A DNA stretch of 64,000 nucleotides from Pigmentiphaga aceris (GTDB taxonomy: Bacteria; Pseudomonadota; Gammaproteobacteria; Burkholderiales; Burkholderiaceae_B): positions 4,154,001 through 4,218,000 of the forward strand of contig NZ_CP043046.1 in assembly GCF_008119665.1 (NCBI RefSeq), given 5' to 3'. Below are positions 57,049 through 64,000 of the stretch, one piece after another. Every line of letters begins with the position of its first letter. Within the stretch, counting starts at the first letter, position 1. Both the position numbers and the translations under genes were made by a program. The notes below the pieces were generated by a model. That model was not told the DNA's origin. It saw only the letters and a program-made list of their open reading frames with translations, and made no database searches.

Positions 57049-58551
57049 TTACTTCTGCACCGGCATCGTGAACTCAGCACCCTTGGCAATGCTGTCCGGC
57101 CAGCGCTGCATCACGCTCTTGAAGCGGGTGTAGAAACGCACACCTTCTTCGCCGTACGCGTGGTGGTCACCGAACAGCGAACGCTTCCAGCCGCCGAACG
57201 AGTGCCAGGCCATCGGCACCGGGATCGGCACATTCACGCCGACCATGCCGACCTGCACGCCGTGCGTGAACGCACGAGCCACACCGCCGTCAGACGTGAA
57301 CAGCGACACACCGTTGCCGAACTCGTGCTTGTTGATCAGGTCCAGCGCGGTGGCGAAGTCGGGGGCGCGCACCACGGCCAGCACCGGTCCGAAGATTTCT
57401 TCCTTGTAGATCTTCATGTCGGCAGTGACGTTGTCAAACAGCGTGCCGCCAACATAGAAGCCCTTCTCGTGGCCGTCGACCACGTGACCGCGGCCGTCCA
57501 CAACCAGCGTGGCACCTTCTTTCACGCCTTGGTCGATGTAGCCGACCACCTTGGCGCGGTGTTCGCCGGTAACCAGCGGGCCCATTTCAATATGGCCTTC
57601 CAGGCCGTTGCCGATTTGCAGCGCTTTCACGCGCGGCACCAGGCGTTCGACCAGTTCGTCGGCGATGTCGCCCACGGCGACTGCCACCGAGATAGCCATG
57701 CAACGCTCGCCTGCCGAACCGTAGGCGGCGCCGATCAGGGCGTCGACGGCTTGGTCGAGGTTGGCGTCGGGCATCACCACCAGGTGGTTCTTGGCGCCGC
57801 CCAGCGCTTGCACGCGCTTGCCGCGCTTGGTGCCTTCGGCGTAGATGTATTCGGCGATCGGGGTCGAGCCGACGAAGGACAGGGCCTGCACGTCGGGGTG
57901 AGCGATCAGTGCGTCCACGGCAACCTTGTCACCTTGGACGACGTTGAACACGCCGTCGGGCAAGCCTGCTTCTTTCAGCAGTTCGGCAATGCGGATGGCG
58001 GCTGACGGGTCGCGTTCCGAGGGCTTCAGCACGAAGGTGTTGCCGCAGGCGATGGCCACCGGGAACATCCACATCGGCACCATGACCGGGAAGTTGAACG
58101 GCGTGATGCCAGCGACTACGCCCAGGGGCTGGCGCATGCTCCAGTTGTCGATGCCGCCACCGATTTGTTCGGTGAATTGACCCTTCAACAGTTGCGGAAT
58201 GCCGCACGCGAATTCAACCACTTCGATGCCGCGTGCCACTTCGCCTTGCGCGTCGGAAAACACCTTGCCGTGTTCGACGGTGATCATGCGGGCCAGCTCG
58301 TCGTGGTGCTGGTCCAGCAGTGCCTTGAACTTGAACAATACGCGTGCGCGCTTCAGCGGTGCCAGGGCCGACCAGGCCGGGAAAGCGGCGTGGGCAGAGG
58401 CGACAGCAGCGTCGACTTCGGCGGTGGTGGCAAGCGCCAGCTTACCGGTCACTTCACCCGTGGCGGGATTGAAGACATCCTTGGACTGGCCGGACTGACC
58501 CGCCACGGCCTTGCCGCCGATGAAATGACCGATATTGGAAATCGAGGACAT
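57049..58551 (-). CDS. mmsA: CoA-acylating methylmalonate/malonate-semialdehyde dehydrogenase
   Basis: 500 residues. Aldehyde dehydrogenase that turns methylmalonate semialdehyde into propionyl-CoA, or malonate semialdehyde into acetyl-CoA, with NAD+ and CoA. Family marks: I-G-G (start of the domain), [13 protein letters not shown] (the MmsA substrate loop), F-V-G-S-T-P-I, and the catalytic Cys in S-A-G-E-R-C-M-A. Start 58551 (M-S-S-I-S-N). Together with the upstream aminotransferase (133-bp gap) it gives a beta-alanine degradation pathway. Confidence 0.95.
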   Translation of the reverse strand: MSSISNIGHFIGGKAVAGQSGQSKDVFNPATGEVTGKLALATTAEVDAAVASAHAAFPAWSALAPLKRARVLFKFKALLDQHHDELARMITVEHGKVFSDAQGEVARGIEVVEFACGIPQLLKGQFTEQIGGGIDNWSMRQPLGVVAGITPFNFPVMVPMWMFPVAIACGNTFVLKPSERDPSAAIRIAELLKEAGLPDGVFNVVQGDKVAVDALIAHPDVQALSFVGSTPIAEYIYAEGTKRGKRVQALGGAKNHLVVMPDANLDQAVDALIGAAYGSAGERCMAISVAVAVGDIADELVERLVPRVKALQIGNGLEGHIEMGPLVTGEHRAKVVGYIDQGVKEGATLVVDGRGHVVDGHEKGFYVGGTLFDNVTADMKIYKEEIFGPVLAVVRAPDFATALDLINKHEFGNGVSLFTSDGGVARAFTHGVQVGMVGVNVPIPVPMAWHSFGGWKRSLFGDHHAYGEEGVRFYTRFKSVMQRWPDSIAKGAEFTMPVQK

Positions 58552-58684
58552 GCGCTGCACTCCGTATTGCGTGTATGGCGTGGAATAAGTGACATGCGTG
58601 CCACACAGGACACCCATGTAAATCTGAGATTGCCGCTGGGCTTACGCAGCCCGGCGGCGGTCGGCACAGGGTCAGGCGACGTGC

Positions 58685-60001
58685 TTACGCAACTTCGCGC
58701 AGAACCTTGCCAACGGTGTCGAAGATTTCGCTGATCTGGGCTTCGTCAGCAATCAGCGGCGGCGAGAAGGCCAGAATGTCGCCGGTGTAACGCACCAGCA
58801 GGCCCTTCTCGAAGCACTTCACAAACACGTCGTAAGCACGGGCACCGGGTGCGCCGGGGCGCGATTCCAGTTCCACACCGCCGATGAAGCCCAGGTTGCG
58901 AATGTCCTTCACGTAAGGCGCATCACGCAGGCCGTGAACGGCTTGCTCGAAGTGCGGAGCCAGCTTGGCCACGCGGTTGAAAATGCCGTCGCGCTGATAC
59001 AGGTCTTGCGTGGCGATGGCAGCCGCCGCAGCAGCCGGGTGGGCCGAGTACGTGTAGCCGTGGAAGAACTCAATGGCTTTTTCCGGGCCGGCTTGCACGA
59101 CAGCGTCGTGAATCTTGCGGCTGACGGCCACGCCGCCCATGGGGATGGCCGCGTTGTTGATGGCCTTGGCCAGCGTGATCAGGTCGGGCGTCACGCCGAA
59201 GAATTCAGCAGCGGTGGGGGCACCCAGGCGGCCGAAGGCGGTGATGACTTCATCGAAGATCAGCAGAATGCCGTGCTTTTCCGTGATTTCACGCAGACGC
59301 TTCAGGTAACCCTTCGGCGGAATCAGGACGCCGGTCGAGCCAGCCACGGGTTCAACGATGACCGCGGCGATGGTCGACGGATCGTGCAGCGCGCAGATGC
59401 GTTCCAGTTCGTCAGCCAGATCGGCACCGGTTTCCGGCTCGCCCTTCACAAACGACGACTTCGTCGGTTGGTAGGTGTGCGGCAGGTGGTCAACGCCCGG
59501 AATCAGGTTGGCCGAGAAGGTTTTGCGGTTGGGCGAAATGCCGCCAACCGAGATGCCACCGAAGCCCACGCCGTGATAACCACGCTCGCGGCCGATCAGG
59601 CGCGTGCGCTGGGCTTCGCCCTTGGCGCGGTGGTAGGCCAGTGCAATTTTCAGTGCGGTGTCCACCGATTCCGAACCGGAATTGGTGAAGAAGATGCGGT
59701 CCAGGCCTTCCGGCATGACAGCGGCGACCTTGCTGGCCGCTTCGAAGGCCAGCGGGTGACCCATCTGGAAGGTGGGGGCGAAGTCCAGGGTACCGACTGA
59801 ATCGCGAATGGCTTCAACGATCTCTTCACGGCCGTGGCCGGCATTCACGCACCACAGGCCCGCGCAACCATCAAGAATCTGGCGGTCATCGGAGGACGTG
59901 TAGTACATGCCCTTCGCGGACTTCAACATGCGCGGTGCCTGCTTGAACTGCTTGTTGGCAGTGAAGGGCATCCACAGGTTCGACAGATCGGTCTGGCTCA
60001 T
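58685..60001 (-). CDS. Omega-aminotransferase (beta-alanine:pyruvate type)
   Basis: 438 residues; ATG 60001 with AGGAAA upstream. Class III PLP enzyme: L-W-M-P-F-T-A-N-K-Q-F-K at the N-terminus, cofactor loop N-S-G-S-E-S-V-D-T-A, I-F-D-E-V-I-T-A-F-G-R and the PLP Lys in L-A-K-A-I-N-N-A. The motif set matches beta-alanine:pyruvate transaminases (BauA). The product malonate semialdehyde would be the substrate of the adjacent dehydrogenase. Divergent from a MocR regulator. Confidence 0.92.
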   Translation of the reverse strand: MSQTDLSNLWMPFTANKQFKQAPRMLKSAKGMYYTSSDDRQILDGCAGLWCVNAGHGREEIVEAIRDSVGTLDFAPTFQMGHPLAFEAASKVAAVMPEGLDRIFFTNSGSESVDTALKIALAYHRAKGEAQRTRLIGRERGYHGVGFGGISVGGISPNRKTFSANLIPGVDHLPHTYQPTKSSFVKGEPETGADLADELERICALHDPSTIAAVIVEPVAGSTGVLIPPKGYLKRLREITEKHGILLIFDEVITAFGRLGAPTAAEFFGVTPDLITLAKAINNAAIPMGGVAVSRKIHDAVVQAGPEKAIEFFHGYTYSAHPAAAAAAIATQDLYQRDGIFNRVAKLAPHFEQAVHGLRDAPYVKDIRNLGFIGGVELESRPGAPGARAYDVFVKCFEKGLLVRYTGDILAFSPPLIADEAQISEIFDTVGKVLREVA

Positions 60002-60092
60002 GACGGGGGTTTCCTGGAATAACTGAGGGCGAGGCACACACTGTAGAGAAGCGCACCGGCTTTCTCCCGATACACTCTGCAAGCCTCGCGCT

Positions 60093-60125
60093 AACTGTAT
60101 TGATCCAGACAGGTAAACTGTACAG
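60093..60125. promoter_or_regulatory. Direct repeats, candidate MocR operator
   Basis: AACTGTA occurs at 60093-60099 and 60116-60122, 23 bp apart. The second copy is embedded in the palindrome CTGTACAG (60118-60125). MocR-type regulators such as GabR bind direct repeats. The site is midway between the divergent aminotransferase and MocR genes. Confidence 0.5.
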
Positions 60126-60170
60126 ATATCCCACGTTCATGCGCCCTGCCCGGCCTACTCGCTGACCTTT

Positions 60171-61580
60171 ATGTTTGCCCTGGAACTCAACCGCGACCGC
60201 AAGACTGCGCCCCCCCTTGTCGACCAGGTGGTCAGCGCACTGTCGGTCGCCATTGGCCAACATCTGCTGCGCGAAGGCGACCGCCTGCCCTCGGTACGGC
60301 AGTTCGCCACCAGCCAGGGCTTAAGCACCTTCACAGTAGCCGAGGCCTACAACCGGCTGGTGTCGATGGGCGTGATCAGCGCCCGTCGCGGCTCGGGTTT
60401 CCGGGTGGCCGAACGGGAACAGAAAGACGTTCCGGCAGCACCCGCCTGGTCGGCCCCCACGCTGAACGCGTCCTGGTTGCTGTCTGATGTGTTTGCCGAC
60501 CAGTCAGTGCCTTTCAAACCCGGCAGCGGCTGGCTGCCCACCGAATGGACCAACGAAGGTGGCCTGCGCCATGCGCTTCGGGCATTGAGCCGCGCGCCTG
60601 CATCGCGCATGGGTGGCTACGGGCACCCATACGGATTTGCACCGCTGCGCGACTACATCGCAGCCGATCTCAGGCGTTATTCGCTGTCGGTGGATGCCAG
60701 CAACGTGCTGCTGACCCACGGCGCAACTCAGGCGCTGGACCTGATCGTGCGCACCTTGCTGCGCCCAGGCGACACCGTGGTGGTGGAAAGCCCCGGCTAC
60801 TGCAACCTGCTGCAGATTCTGAAGCTGGCCGGCTTGAACACCGTAGGCGTGCGCCGCCTGCCTGACGGCGTAGACACCGCCGAGTTGGAATCCGTAATCA
60901 CTGAGCACAAACCGAAAGCCATCTTCGTGAACACGGTGCTGCAAAACCCCACCGGCACCACGATGAGCATGGCAGCCGCGTTCCGGCTATTGCAAGTGGC
61001 CGAAAAACACGGGCTATGGGTAGTCGAAGACGACGTATCCCGAGACCTGGCGCTGCCTGGCGCGCCCTGCCTGGCAGCCATGGAAGGCTTGCGCCGGGTG
61101 GTGTACGTCAGCGGCTTTTCGAAGTCAATCACGCCTTCATCGCGGGTGGGCTACATCTGTGCACAACGTGAACTGCTGGTGGAACTGGCCCGCGCGAAAA
61201 TGGCGGTGGGCCTGACCTCGTCTTCGATTGGCGAGCGGCTGGTGCACAAGGTGATTATTGAAGGCCACCACGCACGCCACGTGGAATACGTGCGCGACAA
61301 GTTGTCAGGTGCCCATGCACGCGTGGCGCGTCGCATGCGCGATGCCGGGCTGGAGGTATTTCATCAACCGCATGCAGGCTTGTTCCTGTGGGCGAAGCTG
61401 CCGATTGCGGCGGAAGATGCGGCGGCGGTTACGACACAGGCTTTGCGGTCGGGGATCTGGCTGGCACCTGGGTCGTATTTTCATCCGCGCGAGGAGGCGT
61501 CGAACTGGTTCCGGTTCAATGCGGCGGCCAGTGATGATGATGCGTTGTGGGAGTTTATTGGGACGTTGGGAAAGAAGTAG
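60171..61580 (+). CDS. MocR-family regulator (GntR fused to aminotransferase fold)
   Basis: 469 residues. N-terminal GntR winged helix (E-G-D-R-L-P-S-V-R-Q-F-A, S-T-F-T-V-A-E-A-Y-N-R-L) then a class I aminotransferase-like domain with N-P-T-G-T and the PLP Lys in S-G-F-S-K-S-I-T-P-S-S-R-V-G-Y. It is expected to bind PLP and an amino-compound effector and to regulate the divergent beta-alanine genes. ATG 60171 gives M-F-A-L-E-L-N-R-D. Confidence 0.93.
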   Translation: MFALELNRDRKTAPPLVDQVVSALSVAIGQHLLREGDRLPSVRQFATSQGLSTFTVAEAYNRLVSMGVISARRGSGFRVAEREQKDVPAAPAWSAPTLNASWLLSDVFADQSVPFKPGSGWLPTEWTNEGGLRHALRALSRAPASRMGGYGHPYGFAPLRDYIAADLRRYSLSVDASNVLLTHGATQALDLIVRTLLRPGDTVVVESPGYCNLLQILKLAGLNTVGVRRLPDGVDTAELESVITEHKPKAIFVNTVLQNPTGTTMSMAAAFRLLQVAEKHGLWVVEDDVSRDLALPGAPCLAAMEGLRRVVYVSGFSKSITPSSRVGYICAQRELLVELARAKMAVGLTSSSIGERLVHKVIIEGHHARHVEYVRDKLSGAHARVARRMRDAGLEVFHQPHAGLFLWAKLPIAAEDAAAVTTQALRSGIWLAPGSYFHPREEASNWFRFNAAASDDDALWEFIGTLGKK

Positions 61581-61582
61581 AC

Positions 61583-62278
61583 ATGGCATCGAACATGACA
61601 AAGCAACCAGATATTCCCAAGCGCTTGGCGGCGCGCATTCGTGGTGCGCAGGAACGCGTTCAGCAGCAGCGGGTGGCGATCGTTGCAGGCGAACGCAACT
61701 ATGCTCAGAGCAGCAAGCGTCTCGCCGAATTCAATGCAAGCCCGGAAGACTTTGCCAGCCGACATTACGGTCGGAATGCTGCAGACAGCTATCCGGTTCA
61801 GACCACGATCGCCCGCGAACGCGAGCGCGTCGCGCATCACGAGAAGCGGCGACCGGAAAGAATCCGGGCGCTCGCCATGCTCGAATCCGAGCTGATGCGA
61901 ATCGAGCAGGAAGTTCTGGTTGAAGTGACCGGTCTGCGCCCTTCCTCGGGGCGCGTTCCATGGCCTGGCCGCCTGCCTGCGTTCAAGGAATTCCGGGCAG
62001 CCTTCCAAGAAGAAATGCGGCAAGCAGATGAACGGTGGCGTATCGAACGGGCCGAGGATGACGCCGAGTTCGAGCGCCTTATTGCAGCGGAAGAAGCGGC
62101 TAATGAGGAACGACACAGACTGGAGGAAGCGCAACTCAGGCGGGAGATTGCGGCCATGTCTTCGGTCGAGTACGCGAACTACCGTGCGTGGGCGGACTTC
62201 CTGATCAATGGATTGCGATCGGGTCAGTTCACGATGGAAAACGTCCTAGAATCATTGCGTTCCCGAGCGCGGTTGTAA
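61583..62278 (+). CDS. Coiled-coil hypothetical protein
   Basis: 231 residues from ATG 61583, two bases after the MocR stop. Almost wholly charged and helical: an Arg/Gln-rich N-terminal helix (A-A-R-I-R-G-A-Q-E-R-V-Q-Q-Q) and two acidic coiled coils (about 80-110 and 145-200, with E-E-A-A-N-E-E-R-H-R-L-E-E-A). No signal, membrane segment or recognised family. Position suggests it is translated with the regulator, but a shared role is unproven. Confidence 0.65.
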   Translation: MASNMTKQPDIPKRLAARIRGAQERVQQQRVAIVAGERNYAQSSKRLAEFNASPEDFASRHYGRNAADSYPVQTTIARERERVAHHEKRRPERIRALAMLESELMRIEQEVLVEVTGLRPSSGRVPWPGRLPAFKEFRAAFQEEMRQADERWRIERAEDDAEFERLIAAEEAANEERHRLEEAQLRREIAAMSSVEYANYRAWADFLINGLRSGQFTMENVLESLRSRARL

Positions 62279-62356
62279 GGCGTCGACCTGTTCCATTCCA
62301 GATAGACGCGATCCACCTGTCCACCGTATAGATCACGACAGCGATGGACATGTACG

Positions 62357-62637
62357 TTACACCAACTCAATCTGCACCTTCCGACCAACCAGCGCTGCGG
62401 CGCGCTGCAATGTAGTCAATGTGACATCCCGCGTCGGATCAAGCAGTCGGTCCACTTGTGAGCGGCTGGTTTTGAGCAGGACTGCCAATTGCCTTTTTTG
62501 CTCATCGAACGTTGCTGCATGGCTTCCATGAGCTGCCACTCCATCACTTCTTTGACGGCAAGAGCCTGGGTTTCCTCAAAGACACCTTCGTCTTTCAGAA
62601 AATTGTCGAGGCTCGATCCATGATGTTTTTTGCTCAT
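62357..62637 (-). pseudogene. XRE-type antitoxin gene, frameshifted at an A6 tract
   Basis: Frame 1 from ATG 62637 gives M-S-K-K-H-H-G-S-S-L-D-N-F-L-K-D-E-G to M-E-A-M-Q-Q. The continuation in frame 2 gives Q-L-A-V-L-L-K-T-S-R-S-Q-V-D-R-L-L-D-P and ends V-Q-I-E-L-V. Together these make a complete XRE-like antitoxin of about 92 residues. The switch falls at six As on the minus strand (T6 at 62494-62499): one more A, or a -1 ribosomal slip on AAA-AAA, restores the full protein. A preceding toxin remnant argues for decay, but slippage cannot be excluded. Confidence 0.75.
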
Positions 62638-62651
62638 GATTTCAATTCCTT

Positions 62652-62774
62652 CTAACGTTTGCGTGCCATTGCCAGCTCATCGCTCAGCGTCTTTTGGGTT
62701 TTCTTGATGAACGCGTGCCTGGCGGCCAGTACACCGCCATCCACGTAAATAAACGGACTCTTGATCCGTTGTCG
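62652..62774 (-). pseudogene. C-terminal remnant of a HigB/RelE-type toxin
   Basis: Forty codons in frame end at TAG (62652-62654), 14 bp before the antitoxin ATG. They contain H-A-F-I-K-K-T-Q-K-T followed by an E-L-A-M-A-R-K-R tail, the classic C-terminal signature of phage-derived HigB/RelE toxins. The N-terminal two thirds are missing: upstream in the same frame is the TGA of the GNAT toxin gene. This is a truncated, non-functional toxin. Confidence 0.6.
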
Positions 62775-63275
62775 TCACACGGCCTGCCCGCTTGCAGCTC
62801 GCAGATCGGCAACAGTGACCATCAGCGTCATCGGATCAAGCGGCGACTCGTCCAGACCAAGATTTTGATAAAAAAGCTTGGCCTCCTCAGATAGCGCATG
62901 TACTACCATGCCGCGAATGCCGATTGCGTCTGCCGCGTGGATAACGCGAAGCGCGGCATCCTGAAAAAGCGCGCGGCCAAGTCCCTTTCCACGGTGACTG
63001 ACCGCAACCGCCAAACGACCCAGTACCACCACGGGCACGGGGTCAGGCATGTTGCGTCGAAAACGCCCTGGAGCGGCAGCTGGCACCACGGCGCTGGAAG
63101 CCAGTGCGTAGTACCCCACAAGCTTGCCGCCCTCGCAGACCACGAAGGTACGGGATGCACCGCTGACTTGATTAGTTAGGGCACGGCGTATCAGCCAGGC
63201 ATTGAGAGATTCCACGCCGCAGTCGAAATCGTGGGTGTCGTGACCCGAGTCAAGCGGTACCGGGGCAAGCAGCAT
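62775..63275 (-). CDS. GNAT toxin of a TacAT-type toxin-antitoxin pair
   Basis: 166 residues. The GNAT fold has the acetyl-CoA motif V-S-H-R-G-K-G-L-G-R-A-L-F and the catalytic-Tyr region A-K-L-F-Y-Q-N-L-G-L. The N-terminus L-D-S-G-H-D-T-H-D-F-D-C-G-V-E-S-L-N-A-W-L is typical of TacT/AtaT-like toxins, which acetylate aminoacyl-tRNA and stop translation. It begins 3 bp after the DUF1778 antitoxin gene, the standard order for this family. Confidence 0.9.
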   Translation of the reverse strand: MLLAPVPLDSGHDTHDFDCGVESLNAWLIRRALTNQVSGASRTFVVCEGGKLVGYYALASSAVVPAAAPGRFRRNMPDPVPVVVLGRLAVAVSHRGKGLGRALFQDAALRVIHAADAIGIRGMVVHALSEEAKLFYQNLGLDESPLDPMTLMVTVADLRAASGQAV

Positions 63276-63278
63276 GTG

Positions 63279-63569
63279 TCACGCAGCCTTCCAGGGCGTC
63301 TTGCTTTGCAGGGTCTTGCGCAGTCGCTCATTGGGCTGAGCAGGCTGATCAAGCCGCTTTAAAAAGTCTTCGTATGCCTCGGGACTGACGACCATCAGGG
63401 CACGGTCCAGAAGCGTTTCTTCAGCGGCACGGCGCGCCGCTTCGAGAATGAAATCTGTGCGCGTCTTGCCTGCAGACTCCGCTGCGCGATCGATCAAGTT
63501 GCGCTCGGCTGCAGGAATCCGCAGATTCAGTGTGTCACGAGGGACTTTGGTGGTGCTGGCGGTGCTCAT
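63279..63569 (-). CDS. DUF1778 antitoxin (TacA type)
   Basis: 96 residues from ATG 63569. The N-terminal ribbon-helix-helix (R-D-T-L-N-L-R-I-P-A-A-E-R-N-L-I-D-R-A-A) binds DNA. The C-terminal arm (A-L-M-V-V-S-P-E-A-Y-E-D-F-L-K-R-L-D) wraps and neutralises the toxin. The pair is expected to repress its own promoter in the 59-bp gap upstream. A longer upstream frame was rejected as non-coding. Confidence 0.9.
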   Translation of the reverse strand: MSTASTTKVPRDTLNLRIPAAERNLIDRAAESAGKTRTDFILEAARRAAEETLLDRALMVVSPEAYEDFLKRLDQPAQPNERLRKTLQSKTPWKAA

Positions 63570-63628
63570 GGGAATGCTCTGCTGATGACCCAACAGCCAT
63601 ACCCTAGCAAAACGTAACGACAAAGTCA

Positions 63629-64000
63629 TTACGAATTCTTGATAAACGGTGCGACGTGCAACATCCACGCAAAGATCAGTGGCCCGCTGATCAGCAGCAT
63701 TAACACCAACGCACGCCATAACCGCGACCGGGGCAACGGCAACACCGTGGCCGGCATGGGCTTGGCTTTGCGTGTCTCCGTCCACCTGGGCAAGGCAAAC
63801 ACCAGCGTGGCGCTTGCCTTGCACAGCCAGCCCAGCCACGCCACCATGCCGATGCTCCAGCCCCATCCCCAGAAGCATAAAACCAACGCCAAAGTCAGCA
63901 AGGACCAGCCACCCGCGTGAAACGCCATGCGTTCAATAGGACGCGCGGGACGGTGCAGCAATTGTTCGCCCTGTCGCGCGCTGGCCAAAGCGAGCAGGAA
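63629..64000 (-). CDS. DUF3325-family iron-uptake-associated protein (partial)
   Basis: The frame continues past the right edge (F-L-L-A-L-A-S-A-R-Q-G at 64000), so at least 124 residues are C-terminal. Features are R-P-A-R-P-I-E-R-M, two membrane helices with W-G-W-S-I-G-M-V-A-W-L-G-W-L and, near the C-terminus, a third hydrophobic helix. The pattern fits DUF3325, small membrane proteins found in TonB/PepSY iron-uptake clusters. The rest of such a cluster would lie to the right. Confidence 0.65.
   Translation of the reverse strand, partial: FLLALASARQGEQLLHRPARPIERMAFHAGGWSLLTLALVLCFWGWGWSIGMVAWLGWLCKASATLVFALPRWTETRKAKPMPATVLPLPRSRLWRALVLMLLISGPLIFAWMLHVAPFIKNS

Noticed and set aside
57010..58005. 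A 331-codon plus-strand frame antisense to mmsA
   Set aside because: Rich in His and Val without domain structure; mmsA on the other strand is unambiguous.

Overview
The window looks like the chromosome of a betaproteobacterium, most likely Burkholderiales/Alcaligenaceae (the Bordetella-Achromobacter group). The evidence is high GC with strong codon bias, housekeeping gene types and orders typical of that group (ftsK-lolA-rarA, trxB, glnB next to a long nadE, serS), a blue-copper azurin, a pga/bps-type exopolysaccharide operon, and abundant TRAP and TonB transport genes. No rRNA, CRISPR array, integrase, transposase or prophage was seen. The only tRNA is tRNA-Ser(CGA), encoded just downstream of serS on the same strand.

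Layout. 1-6 kb: small accessory genes (the edge of a possible LuxR-type regulator, a duplicated DUF3592 membrane protein, a secreted protein, a His-rich membrane protein whose start lies in a 14-bp tandem repeat, a HEPN-like protein, a DUF4214 surface protein, a NIPSNAP protein). 6-11 kb: tRNA-Ser, serS, yccS, azurin. 11-19.5 kb: pgaABCD, four genes with overlapping ends for poly-N-acetylglucosamine synthesis and export, followed by a CSS-EAL c-di-GMP phosphodiesterase. 19.5-27 kb: iron uptake and sensing, with an IutA-like TonB receptor behind a good Fur box, a divergent Crp/Fnr regulator, a CirA-like TonB receptor and a divergent OmpR/EnvZ-type two-component pair. 27-37.6 kb: a leftward ten-gene catabolic operon (TRAP transporter, GntR regulator, FAH-family hydrolase, cupin, three SDR dehydrogenases, Dabb protein) behind a triple operator-like element, plus an M20 amidohydrolase and a divergent LysR regulator.

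38-48 kb is core: GNAT, rarA, lolA and ftsK leftward; trxB and an Smr-domain gene rightward; glnB and nadE leftward. 48-55 kb holds a DoxX protein and a complete RND tripartite efflux pump that diverges from soxR; the shared promoter has a recognisable SoxR box inside a 19-bp spacer. 55-62 kb has a methyltransferase, a DUF3883 nuclease-like protein, and a beta-alanine catabolic pair (omega-aminotransferase and mmsA) divergent from a MocR regulator. 62-64 kb is a toxin-antitoxin patch: a TacAT-type GNAT/DUF1778 module abutting a decayed HigB/RelE-XRE module whose antitoxin is frameshifted at an A6 tract. The window ends inside a DUF3325 iron-uptake gene.

How the parts fit: several units pair a sensor or regulator with a divergent target (SoxR and pump, Crp/Fnr and TonB receptor, two-component pair and TonB receptor, MocR and aminotransferase, LysR and M20 hydrolase). 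The roughly 31-kb block between serS and rarA separates genes that are neighbours in E. coli, so it is probably an accessory insertion or a rearrangement. Start codons were chosen by eye from ribosome-binding sites, signal peptides and family alignments recalled from memory. No database search was possible.
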